Shown piece by piece: positions 27,641 to 36,736 of a DNA stretch of 64,000 nt. A program made the position numbers and the translations under genes. The notes under the pieces are model-generated. The model was given only the letters and a program-made list of their open reading frames with translations. It was not told the origin of the DNA and made no database searches. Source of the stretch: Ichthyobacterium seriolicida (GTDB lineage: Bacteria > Bacteroidota > Bacteroidia > Flavobacteriales > Ichthyobacteriaceae); contig NZ_AP014564.1 in NCBI RefSeq assembly GCF_002369955.1, forward strand, positions 1,141,242 to 1,205,241, in the 5' to 3' direction. Numbering within the stretch: position 1 is the first letter of the stretch; the number at the start of each line of letters is the position of its first letter.

Positions 27641-28366
27641 AATACTTATAAGAATATATAGTTCAAGAGATAATTTAAAAGGATTTATAAAAGAAATGCC
27701 TTTAAAGTTTCCCCCGTTCGTAAATTGCCTTTTGGTGTTATAGCGATGTTAATGGTTGCTGTCTATATATTTAAGCAAAAATTTCAAAAAACTAGTATAT
27801 TAGGATTATACTTATTGTTCTTATTTTTAAGTATAAACTCTTCAGAGGACAAAATAGGAACGCGTAAATCTTTTACGGCAAAGCACAATATAAAACTTCT
27901 GCCTCTAATCTTAAGGTAGATCTTTCAAAGGAAAGATAATCTCATTATTACTAAGACAAAAGAGACTATAGAGTCTACTAAATGAGAATCGAGGAAAATG
28001 AAAGTATTATAAGACACTTTTTGGGACAGTGTCTTTTTAATCTTTATTTTGGCAGAGAAGCCCTACTTAAAGAGAGCTAAAACGATTTAAATTCCTAAGC
28101 AGAGCCGTTTATTCAAAAGGTAGCTAAAACAGCTGTAATTATTGCAAATAGGGGTGATTCTGCACTCCTATTTTAATACCTATAAATTCCACATTTTCCT
28201 AAAGAAACCATTTAGAAAAAGAAATACTTAGGCGGTGGATTTTCGATAGAAAAATAACAACCAGAATCCTTGTTTACACACTTTTCGGGACAGTGTCTTT
28301 TATAAGTGTGTTATACGAAAAAATACAGTTGAAAATATGAGAGGGAAAAGATTTAAAGCTAATAAA
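27641..28366 (+). other. Decayed non-coding stretch with repeated hairpins
   Basis: About 730 bp without a credible gene. A 64-residue frame from TTG 27725 (VIAMLMVAVYIFK then LYLLFLFLSI) and a shifted frame after it (KAQYKTSASNLKVDLS) could be relics of a small membrane protein gene, but neither is recognisable. Two related sequences with TTTTTGGGACAGTGTCTTTT-like cores occur at 28011-28035 and about 28276-28304. Confidence 0.5.
28011..28035 (+). terminator. Hairpin followed by T tract
   Basis: AAGACACT and AGTGTCTT pair around a 9-base loop, followed by TTTT. It is a plausible plus-strand terminator. A degenerate second copy of the same sequence lies 270 bp further on, at about 28276-28304. 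Confidence 0.6.
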
Positions 28367-28594
28367 CCTGAGTTTGGTTAATAAAAACGCTTGAATCCTT
28401 TGATTTTATTAGGATTTAAGGAAATCCCCCCTTTAGTTTTTGTCTCTTTTGCGTGTTTATGAGACGATTTAATAGAAATTTAACAATTTACGTGCAAAAA
28501 ACACTCGATTTATCACAAATACGAGTCTCTTTAATCCCAGTCAATTCAAGACTTTCAGCTGCTTTAATTAAACAAATTATTAATCTAACTCAGG
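28367..28594. mobile_element. MITE-like element, intact 228-bp copy
   Basis: Bounded by CCTGAGTTTGGTTAATAA and TTATTAATCTAACTCAGG as inverted repeats. The inside is AT-rich and non-coding, with the landmark GGATTTAAGGAAATCCCCCC. It is homologous to the split copy (22538-22585 plus 24571-24749) and to the inverted 191-bp copy at 50495-50685. The element has no transposase, so a partner in trans is needed; which family mobilises it is not shown by the sequence. Confidence 0.75.
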
Positions 28595-28625
28595 TTAGTA
28601 TGTAAGGATAAAAAGACGTTTTCTA

Positions 28626-28832
28626 ATGACACGAAATCAATATACAATTCCCCTACGAAACAATCATCTGAGGCCAGTCCTAAATGACTTTACAAAGACA
28701 TGGGAATCTAAGTATTCATACGCTGTCGAAAGCTGGCGAGATAATTTGGAGGAATTATCTGCATTTTATGAATTTCCCGTAGAAATCAGGAAAATTATTT
28801 ACACGGCTAACTTGATTGAAAATCGATACTGA
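28626..28832 (+). pseudogene. IS256-family transposase fragment
   Basis: The frame encodes KTWESKYSYAVESWRDNLEE followed by LSAFYEFPVEIRKIIYTANL and IEN, the conserved segment of IS256/mutator-type transposases just before the catalytic Glu region. It breaks off after IENRY, where intact proteins continue. Only about 68 of roughly 400 residues remain. The sequence AAAAATCCCCTTAAGTTGTC near 28905 probably marks the old 3' end of an IS. Confidence 0.75.
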
Positions 28833-28978
28833 AATTTGGGAATAATCCTGAATCAATTTTTAACTATTTTTTACAAAAGAGTTCGACTATGAATAAAAAC
28901 AAAAAAATCCCCTTAAGTTGTCTTGAACCGTATTTAAATTAGGAGAGTTAAAAAAAAATCATGAGATCCTAAAAACAA

Positions 28979-29006
28979 AAAAGGAGCCAAAAGCCCCTTT
29001 TTTACA
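28979..29006 (-). terminator. Terminator of the 29.0-29.6 kb lipoprotein gene
   Basis: On the minus strand AAAAAGGGGC pairs with GCTCCTTTTT around a short loop, with T's following. It lies about 35 bp beyond the stop codon at 29038. Confidence 0.7.
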
Positions 29007-29037
29007 CTTAATCTTCAACAGCTAAAGCTGAAAGAAT

Positions 29038-29574
29038 TTAAGATTCAGTACCATGAATAAATACTAGCTTGTATGTTTTCTCAGAAAGAACTTTGCCTTC
29101 TTTTTTTATAGAGATTTTAAAATCTTGACTAACACCAGCTTTTAAATCAGCGTGAACCAATTTAACAGTAAAATCATGATCACAGATATTACCTTTATCT
29201 GTATATTTAGTCTCTCCTACATATGTATTTTCAATAGGTTTCTCATTAAAGGTAATTTCAGCTGTTAGTTTTGCAGCAGGAATATTTAAATCATCTTTAA
29301 AAGGCACTACCACTTTGATGGTATCTCCTTCAATTTTTGCTTCAAGTTGCTCACCTAACGCAGCAAAATCAACGCTACCGCCATCCTTAAAAAGGGCTTT
29401 ATAAGCATCAGTAGCAGCAGTAGGTTTTTTCTTGTCAGGTCCAGTTCCATTTTCATCCTTTCTAAATACAAAGAGTTTAATTCCAGGAATATCTGATTCT
29501 CCAGATTTAGAACATGAGAAAACAGTCAAAACAATGATTAACAGTGATAAAAGGTTTTTCAATAAATGTTTCAT
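29038..29574 (-). CDS. Lipoprotein of unknown function
   Basis: The frame is open from 29646, but the sensible start is ATG 29574 (MKHLLKNLLSLLIIVLTVFS then Cys), which gives a lipoprotein signal peptide and a 178-residue protein; the 24 residues upstream would bury the signal. The mature part is Lys/Asp-rich and beta-like: IPGIKLFVFRKDENGTGPDK, DTIKVVVPFKDDLNIPAAKL, EITFNEKPIENTYVGE and a closing KTYKLVFIHGTES. It resembles the Ig-like modules of the DUF285 lipoproteins here (a KTYxL/V ending) but has no DUF285 repeats. I do not recognise a family. Confidence 0.75.
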   Translation of the reverse strand: MKHLLKNLLSLLIIVLTVFSCSKSGESDIPGIKLFVFRKDENGTGPDKKKPTAATDAYKALFKDGGSVDFAALGEQLEAKIEGDTIKVVVPFKDDLNIPAAKLTAEITFNEKPIENTYVGETKYTDKGNICDHDFTVKLVHADLKAGVSQDFKISIKKEGKVLSEKTYKLVFIHGTES

Positions 29575-29830
29575 TTGAAAAAAAATAAAGTTAAAATTAA
29601 ACGTCAACAGCCCCAACACCAAAGCATTAAAAACCATTAACGACAAAAAAACAATTCAATCTTCCCCTTTGCCTTTTTTTAAAAGGGAAAGACTAAATCT
29701 GAGCGCTAATGTAGTAGCAATTATTTAATATTAATAGAGTTTTTTTTAAAAGTGATTAGGGATAAGTCACGGTTTAGAAATAGTTTAAAAGACTAGAAAA
29801 ATAGCTGTGTAATGAGTTTTATTTAAAAAT

Positions 29831-29838
29831 TAAATTTG
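29831..29838 (+). promoter_or_regulatory. Putative -7 element of folK
   Basis: TAAATTTG followed by C is an exact TAnnTTTG match only 14 bp before the folK ATG, implying a very short leader. No TTG box with standard spacing is clear. Confidence 0.5.
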
Positions 29839-29851
29839 CATTTTTAATTTG

Positions 29852-30388
29852 ATGCGAAAGTATTATCTAACCTTAGGAAGTAACATGGGCGATAGCCTAT
29901 GTTTAATAAAAAAAGCATTGAGACGCATAGAACAACATATAGGTTTAATATCTAAGTGTTCTCATCTGTATTCTACACAAGCTTGGGGCTTTGAATCAGA
30001 AAATAACTTTTTAAATATAGCCGTAGAATTAAATACCGATTTCGAGGCCGATAAGGTGCTCTCATATATCTTAGACATAGAAAAACAACTTGGAAGAATA
30101 AGAGATAAGAGATCAAAAGGATATAATTCTAGAACAATAGACATAGATATACTACTGTCAGAAGGTTTAGTAATAGATTCACTAAATTTACAGATACCAC
30201 ATCCTTTGATGTGTGAGAGGATGTTTGTCTTGGTTCCTCTCATCGATATAGCTCCAAATTGTATACATCCTGTAAATAACAGAAGCATATGCGAACTTTA
30301 TAATATGTGTAAAGATAAAAATGCAGTCAGAAAGATAGGAGATTCCTCCTCTGTAATAAAAATCTCAAGTGGACTGATTGCTAATTAA
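29852..30388 (+). CDS. folK: 2-amino-4-hydroxy-6-hydroxymethyldihydropteridine diphosphokinase
   Basis: FolK transfers pyrophosphate from ATP to 6-hydroxymethyl-dihydropterin, supplying the FolP substrate. The 178 residues show YYLTLGSNMGDSLCLIKKAL at the N-terminus, SHLYSTQAWGFESENNFLN, QLGRIRD, and the signature NSRTIDIDILL, then IPHPLMCERMFVLVPL. The frame could start at TTG 29849, one codon earlier; ATG 29852 (MRKYYLTLGSN) is preferred. Its last 24 bp overlap the convergent YfhO-family gene. Confidence 0.93.
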   Translation: MRKYYLTLGSNMGDSLCLIKKALRRIEQHIGLISKCSHLYSTQAWGFESENNFLNIAVELNTDFEADKVLSYILDIEKQLGRIRDKRSKGYNSRTIDIDILLSEGLVIDSLNLQIPHPLMCERMFVLVPLIDIAPNCIHPVNNRSICELYNMCKDKNAVRKIGDSSSVIKISSGLIAN

Positions 30389-32803
30389 TATTTTATTTTT
30401 TCTATTGGAGATGCTTCTATACACTAAGAATCCTATTATTATAAATATTATAGAATAAGATAAAAGGCTTATCCCAGTTCCTATATATATCTGTTTGGGT
30501 TCGAATTTAAATTCTATTCTGTTATTGCCTTTTGGAAGCATCATAGCTCTAAGGACGAAATTCGCTCTAAAATGTGGTGTTTTAACATTGTTTATATAGG
30601 CATTCCAGCCGTCTTGGTAGAATATTTCAGAGAATATAGCCAGTCGGTCGTCTTTAGAGGAATATTCATAAACTAAATTATTTGGCTGATAATCTATCAG
30701 GGAGATTGTCTCTGTGGAATCTTTTTGAGATTTAATATCTCTTAATAGTGGAGCGAATCTCTTGTCTATCACGGCTTCTTCTTTAGTCTTTATGCTAGAT
30801 AAAGAATTAATTTCTTCATCTGGATTATCGACTATTTTGTATTTGTCTACAAACCACACGTTTCCATTGGCTTGTCTGTTTTTAAGTACATATGGTTTTC
30901 CATTACTTCGTTGGTGTAGAATAAAATATTTTGCATTTAGCATATTTATGACTTCAGTGTTTTTTTTAGAAATATGATGGTCCCACAGCTGTTGATATCT
31001 CATTAATTTAGCGGCGTGATAACCTCCTATGGAATGGTGAAAATAAGAAGTTCTAGACTCATTCATAGTGTTAGAAGTATTAAAAACCCGGTATACACCT
31101 TTGTCTTTTAAAATCTCCAAATTAGCTCTGTTAGGGATAAAAGTATTTAGTGCATCTTTTTTATCAATAAAATCTTCACTATTCAAATATCTTTTGTTGA
31201 CAGATACTAGGTCTAATAGGACTAATACAGTTAAGATTGCTATTAAGTAATTTTCTTTGAGTTTATTTTTCAGGAAAATATATAACACTATAAAAATAGT
31301 TACAGCAAACAGACAGGCTCTCATAGAATCATCTTTGAGCATAGTTAATCTATCTTCTCGTAGGGCTTCTAATGGAAAGCCATATCTAGTATCTCCCGCT
31401 TTTTCAAAGGGAAAGATGTCAGATCCGAAGAGATAGAAAAATAGTGGTATAATGAGCAGTACAAACGTTGATAAGCTAAGGGCTCTTTTTTTGTTTTCTA
31501 GTTTAGTTTTTTTGGATAGAAATTCTCTAAGGCCCAGCATGGCCATAAATGGAACTGCAAATTCTATTATAATTTGTATGGAAGATACAGCTCTAAATTT
31601 GTTGTAAAATGGAAAATAATCTATAAAGAGATTTGTCAACCACATCATATTTTTCCCCCAGGATAGAAATAAGCTCAGTAATATGCTGGCTATGAGCCAA
31701 TTTTTCAATTTGCCTTTGTAAAGAAAGAGAGATAGTATAAATAAAAACAATACTACGACGCCTAAATATGCAGGTCCTGAGGTTCCAGGTTGCGGCCCCC
31801 AGTAGGCGGGCGAATTATTTATGATTTCTGTTAATCCTTCTTCTGGAATATGTCTTTTTAATTTTTGATAGACAGCGCCTTTTTCTGGCAGTGCAGATAT
31901 TGAAGATCCTCCCATCAGGTTAGGGATTAGAAGATTAAAGGTTTCCATTTTTCCATAACTCCAATCGGTTATATAATCTTTATCTAAGCCGCTTTTAACT
32001 TTGGAATTTTTAGAGTCTTTTAAAGTCAACTCTGATGTTCCTCGTATGGTTTGTTTACTATAAGAATAAGTAGTCCACAGCTGTTGTATGTTAATTCCTA
32101 TAGCTATTATTCCCGCAAGGAATATCGTTAAACTAGACTTGGCAAAACATTTTAATTCCCTATTCTTATAGCTATTTATGAAACTTGTAAGTACTAGAAT
32201 TGATAGACTCATTATCATATAGTAAGTCATCTGATAATGATTTGAATTTATTTGTAATCCTCCACCTATGGATAAGAGTAAAAAACCTTTTATATACTTT
32301 TTGTCAAACACACAACAGGTTCCAGCTACCACTAGAGGGATATAGGCTATAGCGAGTGCTTTTGAAATATGTCCTGCATCTATAATGATTAATAAATAAG
32401 AGGATAACCCATAAGATAAAGCTCCTAAAAGTGCTGTTTTATAATTAAAATTGAGACATAATAACAATATGTAAAAACACAGAAAATACATAAATATTAT
32501 GCTTGCAGGATATGGAATAATACTGTTTTTCATTACGAATTTTATTCCCATATAAGATATCAGATCGTAATTCGAGACTCCTCCAAATTGATAAGTAGGC
32601 ATTCCTCCAAACATGCTGTTGCTCCATCCAGTCTGTTTTCCTGTTTTCTTGTGAAAATCGTTGTATTCCTTTGCCATTCCTTCCCAAGCTAGCATATCAG
32701 GTGGAGAGATTTGTCTATCTTGTAAAATATCTGGGGAAAAATATCCTAGACTAATGACATAAAATATAGATATGACTATTAGGTGTGGTAAATATCTCTT
32801 CAT
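30365..32803 (-). CDS. YfhO-family polytopic membrane protein
   Basis: An 812-residue membrane protein with many hydrophobic segments (for example IIFMYFLCFYILLLCLNF and FLLLSIGGGLQINSNHYQMT) and a C-terminal soluble part ending before a last helix (ISLLSYSIIFIIIGFLVY). The N-terminal loop with GWSNSMFGGMPTYQFGG and the motif GGGLQINSNHYQMTYY fit the Bacteroidota YfhO/GT-C-like proteins. Family members are thought to transfer sugars or phospho-groups onto envelope polymers using lipid-linked donors; the substrate here is unknown. It is a single gene with a TAATTTCG box about 25 bp upstream. Confidence 0.85.
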   Translation of the reverse strand: MKRYLPHLIVISIFYVISLGYFSPDILQDRQISPPDMLAWEGMAKEYNDFHKKTGKQTGWSNSMFGGMPTYQFGGVSNYDLISYMGIKFVMKNSIIPYPASIIFMYFLCFYILLLCLNFNYKTALLGALSYGLSSYLLIIIDAGHISKALAIAYIPLVVAGTCCVFDKKYIKGFLLLSIGGGLQINSNHYQMTYYMIMSLSILVLTSFINSYKNRELKCFAKSSLTIFLAGIIAIGINIQQLWTTYSYSKQTIRGTSELTLKDSKNSKVKSGLDKDYITDWSYGKMETFNLLIPNLMGGSSISALPEKGAVYQKLKRHIPEEGLTEIINNSPAYWGPQPGTSGPAYLGVVVLFLFILSLFLYKGKLKNWLIASILLSLFLSWGKNMMWLTNLFIDYFPFYNKFRAVSSIQIIIEFAVPFMAMLGLREFLSKKTKLENKKRALSLSTFVLLIIPLFFYLFGSDIFPFEKAGDTRYGFPLEALREDRLTMLKDDSMRACLFAVTIFIVLYIFLKNKLKENYLIAILTVLVLLDLVSVNKRYLNSEDFIDKKDALNTFIPNRANLEILKDKGVYRVFNTSNTMNESRTSYFHHSIGGYHAAKLMRYQQLWDHHISKKNTEVINMLNAKYFILHQRSNGKPYVLKNRQANGNVWFVDKYKIVDNPDEEINSLSSIKTKEEAVIDKRFAPLLRDIKSQKDSTETISLIDYQPNNLVYEYSSKDDRLAIFSEIFYQDGWNAYINNVKTPHFRANFVLRAMMLPKGNNRIEFKFEPKQIYIGTGISLLSYSIIFIIIGFLVYRSISNRKNKILISNQST

Positions 32804-32825
32804 TAAAAAAAATGTTATTCAGCGG

Positions 32826-32833
32826 CGAAATTA
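32826..32833 (-). promoter_or_regulatory. Putative -7 element of the YfhO-family gene
   Basis: On the minus strand TAATTTCG followed by C, one base off TAnnTTTG, lies about 23 bp before the ATG at 32803. Confidence 0.35.
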
Positions 32834-33035
32834 ATTTAAAAATAGACATTAGGATTAGGGATTGAGGGTCTTAATGGTTTGATAAATGTCCATTTTATTA
32901 AATTTTAATCGAAATTTAAAATAGAGAGTTATTTTTAGTTTTACTGTAGAAAAAAAAAGTGTTTTTTTCTTGTTTGTCTTTTTTTTAGACTTTTTTTTAG
33001 ACTTTTTTTATAGAAAATATTCAAATCTTTGTGCA

Positions 33036-33043
33036 TAGATTTG
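33036..33043 (+). promoter_or_regulatory. Putative -7 element of the glp operon
   Basis: TAGATTTG matches TAnnTTTG exactly, 28 bp before the glpK ATG. Upstream (about 32951-33010) are several 7-9 base T runs, two of them in a repeated unit TTTTTTTTAGAC, which could affect promoter spacing by slippage. Confidence 0.5.
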
Positions 33044-33070
33044 GCAATCGAATTATCCTAGAATAAAACT

Positions 33071-34573
33071 ATGAATAAATACATCTTATCCTTGGATCAA
33101 GGAACTACTAGCTCCAGAGCAATAATATTTGATAAAGACGGAGATATAAAGCACATAAAGCAACAGGAATATACTCAAATTTTTCCTCAACCAGGATGGG
33201 TAGAGCACGATGCTGATGAGATTTGGTCTACTCAAATAGATATGGCTATTCAGGCTGTTAATGAGGTGGGGGCAGATAATGTTAGTGCTATTGGCATAAC
33301 TAATCAAAGAGAGACTACTGTTGTTTGGGATAGATCCACTGGCAAACCTGTATATAACGCGATAGTATGGCAGGATAAGCGAACATTGTCATTTTGTAAT
33401 AGTTTGAAAGAAGATGGTTTAGAAGATATGATTCGTTCTAAAACGGGTTTAATTATAGATTCTTATTTCTCAGCTTCTAAAGTAAAGTGGATTTTAGATA
33501 ACGTAGATGGTAGGGGTAAGGCAGAAAATGGTGATCTTCTATTCGGCACGATAGATTGCTGGTTAGTTTGGAATTTAACTAAGGGTAAGGTTCACATAAC
33601 TGATATTACCAATGCTAGTAGAACCATGTTATTTAACGTTCAAACTGGGGAGTGGGATAGAGAACTTTTAGATGTATTTGGAATACCAGATAGTATGTTG
33701 CCTCAGGTGAAAGAATGCAGTGAAGTATATGGGGAGACTGATATAGATATTTTTTCTAAGAGAATCCCTATTTCTGGGATTGCAGGAGATCAACAATCGG
33801 CACTTTTTGGACAGATGTGTGTAGAAAAAGCTATGATTAAGAACACTTATGGAACAGGTTGTTTTATGCTTATGAACATAGGTGATAAGTTCATAGAGTC
33901 TAAAAACAATCTGTTGACTACTGTAGCTTGGAAGATAAATGGCAAGACTCAATATGCTTTTGAAGGGAGTGTGTTTATAGGTGGTGCTGTAGTTCAGTGG
34001 ATTAGAGATGGATTAAAGTTTATAGAAAAATCTTCAGAAATAGAAGAGTTATCATTGGGGATTAAAGATAATAATGAGGTATATGTGGTGCCGTCTTTTG
34101 TAGGTTTGGGGGCTCCTTATTGGGAGCAGAGGGCTCGTGGGATTGTAGTAGGATTAACGAGGGGGAGTACCAGAAGGAATGTAGCTCATGCAGCGCTGTG
34201 GTCTATAGCTTATCAGACTATGGATGTTCTAAATGCTATGAAGACAGATGCCAATCTAGATATAAAAGAGTTGAGAGTAGATGGAGGTGTTACTGCGAAT
34301 AATTTATTGATGCAATTTCAGTCTAACTTATTGAACTGTAGAATAATAAAACCTAAAAGTATTGAAACCACAGCATTAGGTGCTGCTTATCTAGCTGGTT
34401 TAGCCGTTGGTTACTGGGAGAATTTAGAAGAGATCCAAAAATTGTGGAAAATGGAAAAAGAGTTTAATCCAGATAAGAATAGATCAGATGTAATGAAAGG
34501 GGTAAAGGGATGGAGAAGAGCTATTCACGCTGCTAAGGCTTGGGCTTCTTATGAAGAGGAAGAAGAGAACTAG
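33071..34573 (+). CDS. glpK: Glycerol kinase
   Basis: GlpK phosphorylates glycerol to sn-glycerol-3-phosphate with ATP, trapping it after facilitated uptake. The 500 residues match the FGGY family: [19 protein letters not shown] at the start, [69 protein letters not shown] and [17 protein letters not shown]. All binding motifs are present. It is the first gene of a three-gene operon with glpF (51-bp gap) and an FMN hydroxyacid oxidase. Confidence 0.96.
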   Translation: MNKYILSLDQGTTSSRAIIFDKDGDIKHIKQQEYTQIFPQPGWVEHDADEIWSTQIDMAIQAVNEVGADNVSAIGITNQRETTVVWDRSTGKPVYNAIVWQDKRTLSFCNSLKEDGLEDMIRSKTGLIIDSYFSASKVKWILDNVDGRGKAENGDLLFGTIDCWLVWNLTKGKVHITDITNASRTMLFNVQTGEWDRELLDVFGIPDSMLPQVKECSEVYGETDIDIFSKRIPISGIAGDQQSALFGQMCVEKAMIKNTYGTGCFMLMNIGDKFIESKNNLLTTVAWKINGKTQYAFEGSVFIGGAVVQWIRDGLKFIEKSSEIEELSLGIKDNNEVYVVPSFVGLGAPYWEQRARGIVVGLTRGSTRRNVAHAALWSIAYQTMDVLNAMKTDANLDIKELRVDGGVTANNLLMQFQSNLLNCRIIKPKSIETTALGAAYLAGLAVGYWENLEEIQKLWKMEKEFNPDKNRSDVMKGVKGWRRAIHAAKAWASYEEEEEN

Positions 34574-34624
34574 AATTAATAGAAATATTTACAAATCTTA
34601 AAAAATCTTAAAAAAAAATAAATT

Positions 34625-35380
34625 ATGACATCTTTTATAGCGGAATTTATAGGTACAGCTATGCTTTTACTCCTGGGTAACGGAGTGGTAGCTAATGTAG
34701 TTCTAAATAGTACAAAAGGCAATAACTCTGGTTGGATTGTAATAACTACAGGTTGGGCTCTTGCTGTGTTTGTAAGTGTAGTTGTAGTGTCTCCTTATAG
34801 TGGGGCTCATATAAATCCAGCGGTTACTATTGGTTTGGCTATTGCTGGGAAGTTTGCTTGGAGCAACGTGGGGTATTATATACTAGCTCAGATGCTAGGG
34901 GCTATTTTTGGTTCTTTTCTAGTATGGTTAGCGTATAGAGATCACTTTGCAACTACCGAAGATAAAGATGGTATATTGGCAGTATTTTCTACTAAGCCAG
35001 CTATAAAAAATCGCATTTCTAATATTGTGACCGAGATGATAGGTACTTTTGTATTAGTATTTGCAATTTTTTATTTCACTCATGCTAGTTTTAATTTGCC
35101 TAATATGTCAGATAATGAGGTAATAGTAGGTTTAGGATCTATAGGGGCTTTTCCTGTAGCTTTATTAGTTTGGTCTATTGGTCTTTCCTTAGGAGGTCCT
35201 ACAGGTTATGCTATTAATCTGGCTAGAGATTTAGGGCCGCGTATTTTACATGCGTTTTTGCCGATAAAAAATAAAGGGGGAAGTGATTGGGGATATGCTT
35301 GGGTTCCTGTGATAGGGCCGATTATGGGAGGAGCTATAGCTGCTTTATGCTTTATAGCTTTGACAGAGTTAAGTAATTAA
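34625..35380 (+). CDS. glpF: Glycerol uptake facilitator (aquaglyceroporin)
   Basis: A 251-residue MIP-family channel with about six helices and two half-helices. The first pore motif is HINPAVT (about residues 62-68). The second reads GYAINLARDLGPR, so the usual NPA is NLA; the Asp after Arg (D in ARD) is the aquaglyceroporin hallmark. It lets glycerol diffuse across the inner membrane. It lies between glpK and the hydroxyacid oxidase gene with short gaps, supporting co-transcription. Confidence 0.93.
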   Translation: MTSFIAEFIGTAMLLLLGNGVVANVVLNSTKGNNSGWIVITTGWALAVFVSVVVVSPYSGAHINPAVTIGLAIAGKFAWSNVGYYILAQMLGAIFGSFLVWLAYRDHFATTEDKDGILAVFSTKPAIKNRISNIVTEMIGTFVLVFAIFYFTHASFNLPNMSDNEVIVGLGSIGAFPVALLVWSIGLSLGGPTGYAINLARDLGPRILHAFLPIKNKGGSDWGYAWVPVIGPIMGGAIAALCFIALTELSN

Positions 35381-35415
35381 TTTTTTAACGACGTTATAAT
35401 TTTAAAGCTTGAGTT

Positions 35416-36564
35416 ATGAATTTGGAATATGACTGTAGGTATCCATCTGTTGATGATTTGAGAAAGAGGGCAAAAAAGAGAATGCCAAAATTTATATTTG
35501 ATTATCTAGATGGAGGTTGTAATGAGGACATAAATTTAGAGAGAAATATTTCTGATATTAGAGAGAAAGAGTTACTTCCTAAGTATTTATCGAGTAATCA
35601 CACTAAATCTGATATATCTACGGAGTTATTCGGCCATGTGTATGACGCTCCTTTTGGTATATCTCCAGTAGGATTGCAAGGGCTTATGTGGCCTAATTCT
35701 CCTGAGATATTAGCCAAAGCAGCCTTAAAACACAATATTCCGTTTATACTAAGTACTGTGACTACTAGTGATATAGAACGAATTTCTGAAATAACTGAAG
35801 GTAAGGCTTGGTTTCAGCTATATCATCCAAAAGAGGATAAGCTGAGAGATGACTTGTTAAGAAGAGCTTGGGAGGCTCAAAATAAAGTTTTGGTAATTTT
35901 ATGTGATGTTCCAGTATTTGGATATAGACATAGGGATATTAAAAATGGACTCTCTATGCCTCCGAGGTTAAATCCACGAAATATACTTCAAATTATGGGG
36001 ACTCCGCGTTGGGCTATGGAAGGATTGTGTCAGGGAAGACCTAGTTTTGCAAATATGAAACCGTATATGCCTAAGGGTATGGGTATTAAGAATTTGGGAT
36101 TTTATATGGATCAAACTTTCGATGGGAAGCTCAATAGAGATAAAATATCTGCTATAAGAGATATGTGGAAGGGTAAATTGGTCTTGAAAGGTGTAGCTTC
36201 GGAAGAGGATACAGCAATAGCTGTAGAGTTAGGATTAGATGGTATAATAGTATCTAATCACGGAGGAAGGCAGTTAGATGCAGGTCCATCGTCTATAAAG
36301 TCATTAGATATGATAGTTAAAAACTACTCTGATAAAATAACTATAATGATGGATAGTGGAATGCGTTCAGGTCCTGATATAGCTAGAGTTATAGCCTCTG
36401 GAGCTAAGTTTACATTTATGGGAAGACCTTTTATGTATGGAGTGGGTGCCTTGGGTAAAAAAGGAGGAGATCACACAATATCTATATTAAAAAGACAGTT
36501 TTATCAAGTCATGGAACAGCTGTGTTGTAATAAGGTTTCAGATTTGCCTGATCATTTGATGTAG
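35416..36564 (+). CDS. FMN-dependent alpha-hydroxyacid oxidase/dehydrogenase
   Basis: A 382-residue TIM-barrel flavoenzyme of the lactate dehydrogenase (LldD)/glycolate oxidase/lactate oxidase family. Seen: FIFDYLDGGCNED at the N-terminus (FMN loop), FGISPVGLQGLMWP, the substrate Tyr in WFQLYHPKED, and VSNHGGRQLDAGPSS with the catalytic His and Arg, then MMDSGMRSGPDIARVIASGA and MGRPFMYGVGALGKKGG for FMN phosphate. It oxidises a 2-hydroxyacid such as L-lactate to the 2-oxoacid, passing electrons to quinone or oxygen. It lies 35 bp after glpF, where a glycerol-3-phosphate dehydrogenase would be expected. Oxidase versus dehydrogenase cannot be told from these motifs. Confidence 0.88.
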   Translation: MNLEYDCRYPSVDDLRKRAKKRMPKFIFDYLDGGCNEDINLERNISDIREKELLPKYLSSNHTKSDISTELFGHVYDAPFGISPVGLQGLMWPNSPEILAKAALKHNIPFILSTVTTSDIERISEITEGKAWFQLYHPKEDKLRDDLLRRAWEAQNKVLVILCDVPVFGYRHRDIKNGLSMPPRLNPRNILQIMGTPRWAMEGLCQGRPSFANMKPYMPKGMGIKNLGFYMDQTFDGKLNRDKISAIRDMWKGKLVLKGVASEEDTAIAVELGLDGIIVSNHGGRQLDAGPSSIKSLDMIVKNYSDKITIMMDSGMRSGPDIARVIASGAKFTFMGRPFMYGVGALGKKGGDHTISILKRQFYQVMEQLCCNKVSDLPDHLM

Positions 36565-36674
36565 TGTGACATAGCATATCATATCATCTATTATATTTAT
36601 TTACTAGAAATAGGTTAGGGAGGCGGTATTCTAAATATTATTTAGAAATATTTGACTTCCCTTTTCTAATGTTG

Positions 36675-36682
36675 TAAATTCG
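36675..36682 (+). promoter_or_regulatory. Putative -7 element of queA
   Basis: TAAATTCG followed by C, one base off TAnnTTTG, 55 bp before the queA ATG. An AT-rich inverted repeat (TTCTAAAT/ATTTAGAA) lies just upstream at about 36629-36647 and could be the stop signal of the glp operon or an operator. Confidence 0.35.
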
Positions 36683-36736
36683 CAGATTTTCTGGTTAAAT
36701 TTCGTAGACCAGAGTAGTACTTTTCTATACAAATTA

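Noticed and set aside
27725..27919. A 64-residue frame beginning with TTG, with a hydrophobic stretch
   Set aside because: No promoter or recognisable family, and it breaks into a second shifted frame; treated as relic sequence, not a gene.
29575..29646. N-terminal extension of the lipoprotein at 29038-29574
   Set aside because: Starting at 29646 would place 24 hydrophobic residues before a complete lipoprotein signal peptide that begins at ATG 29574.
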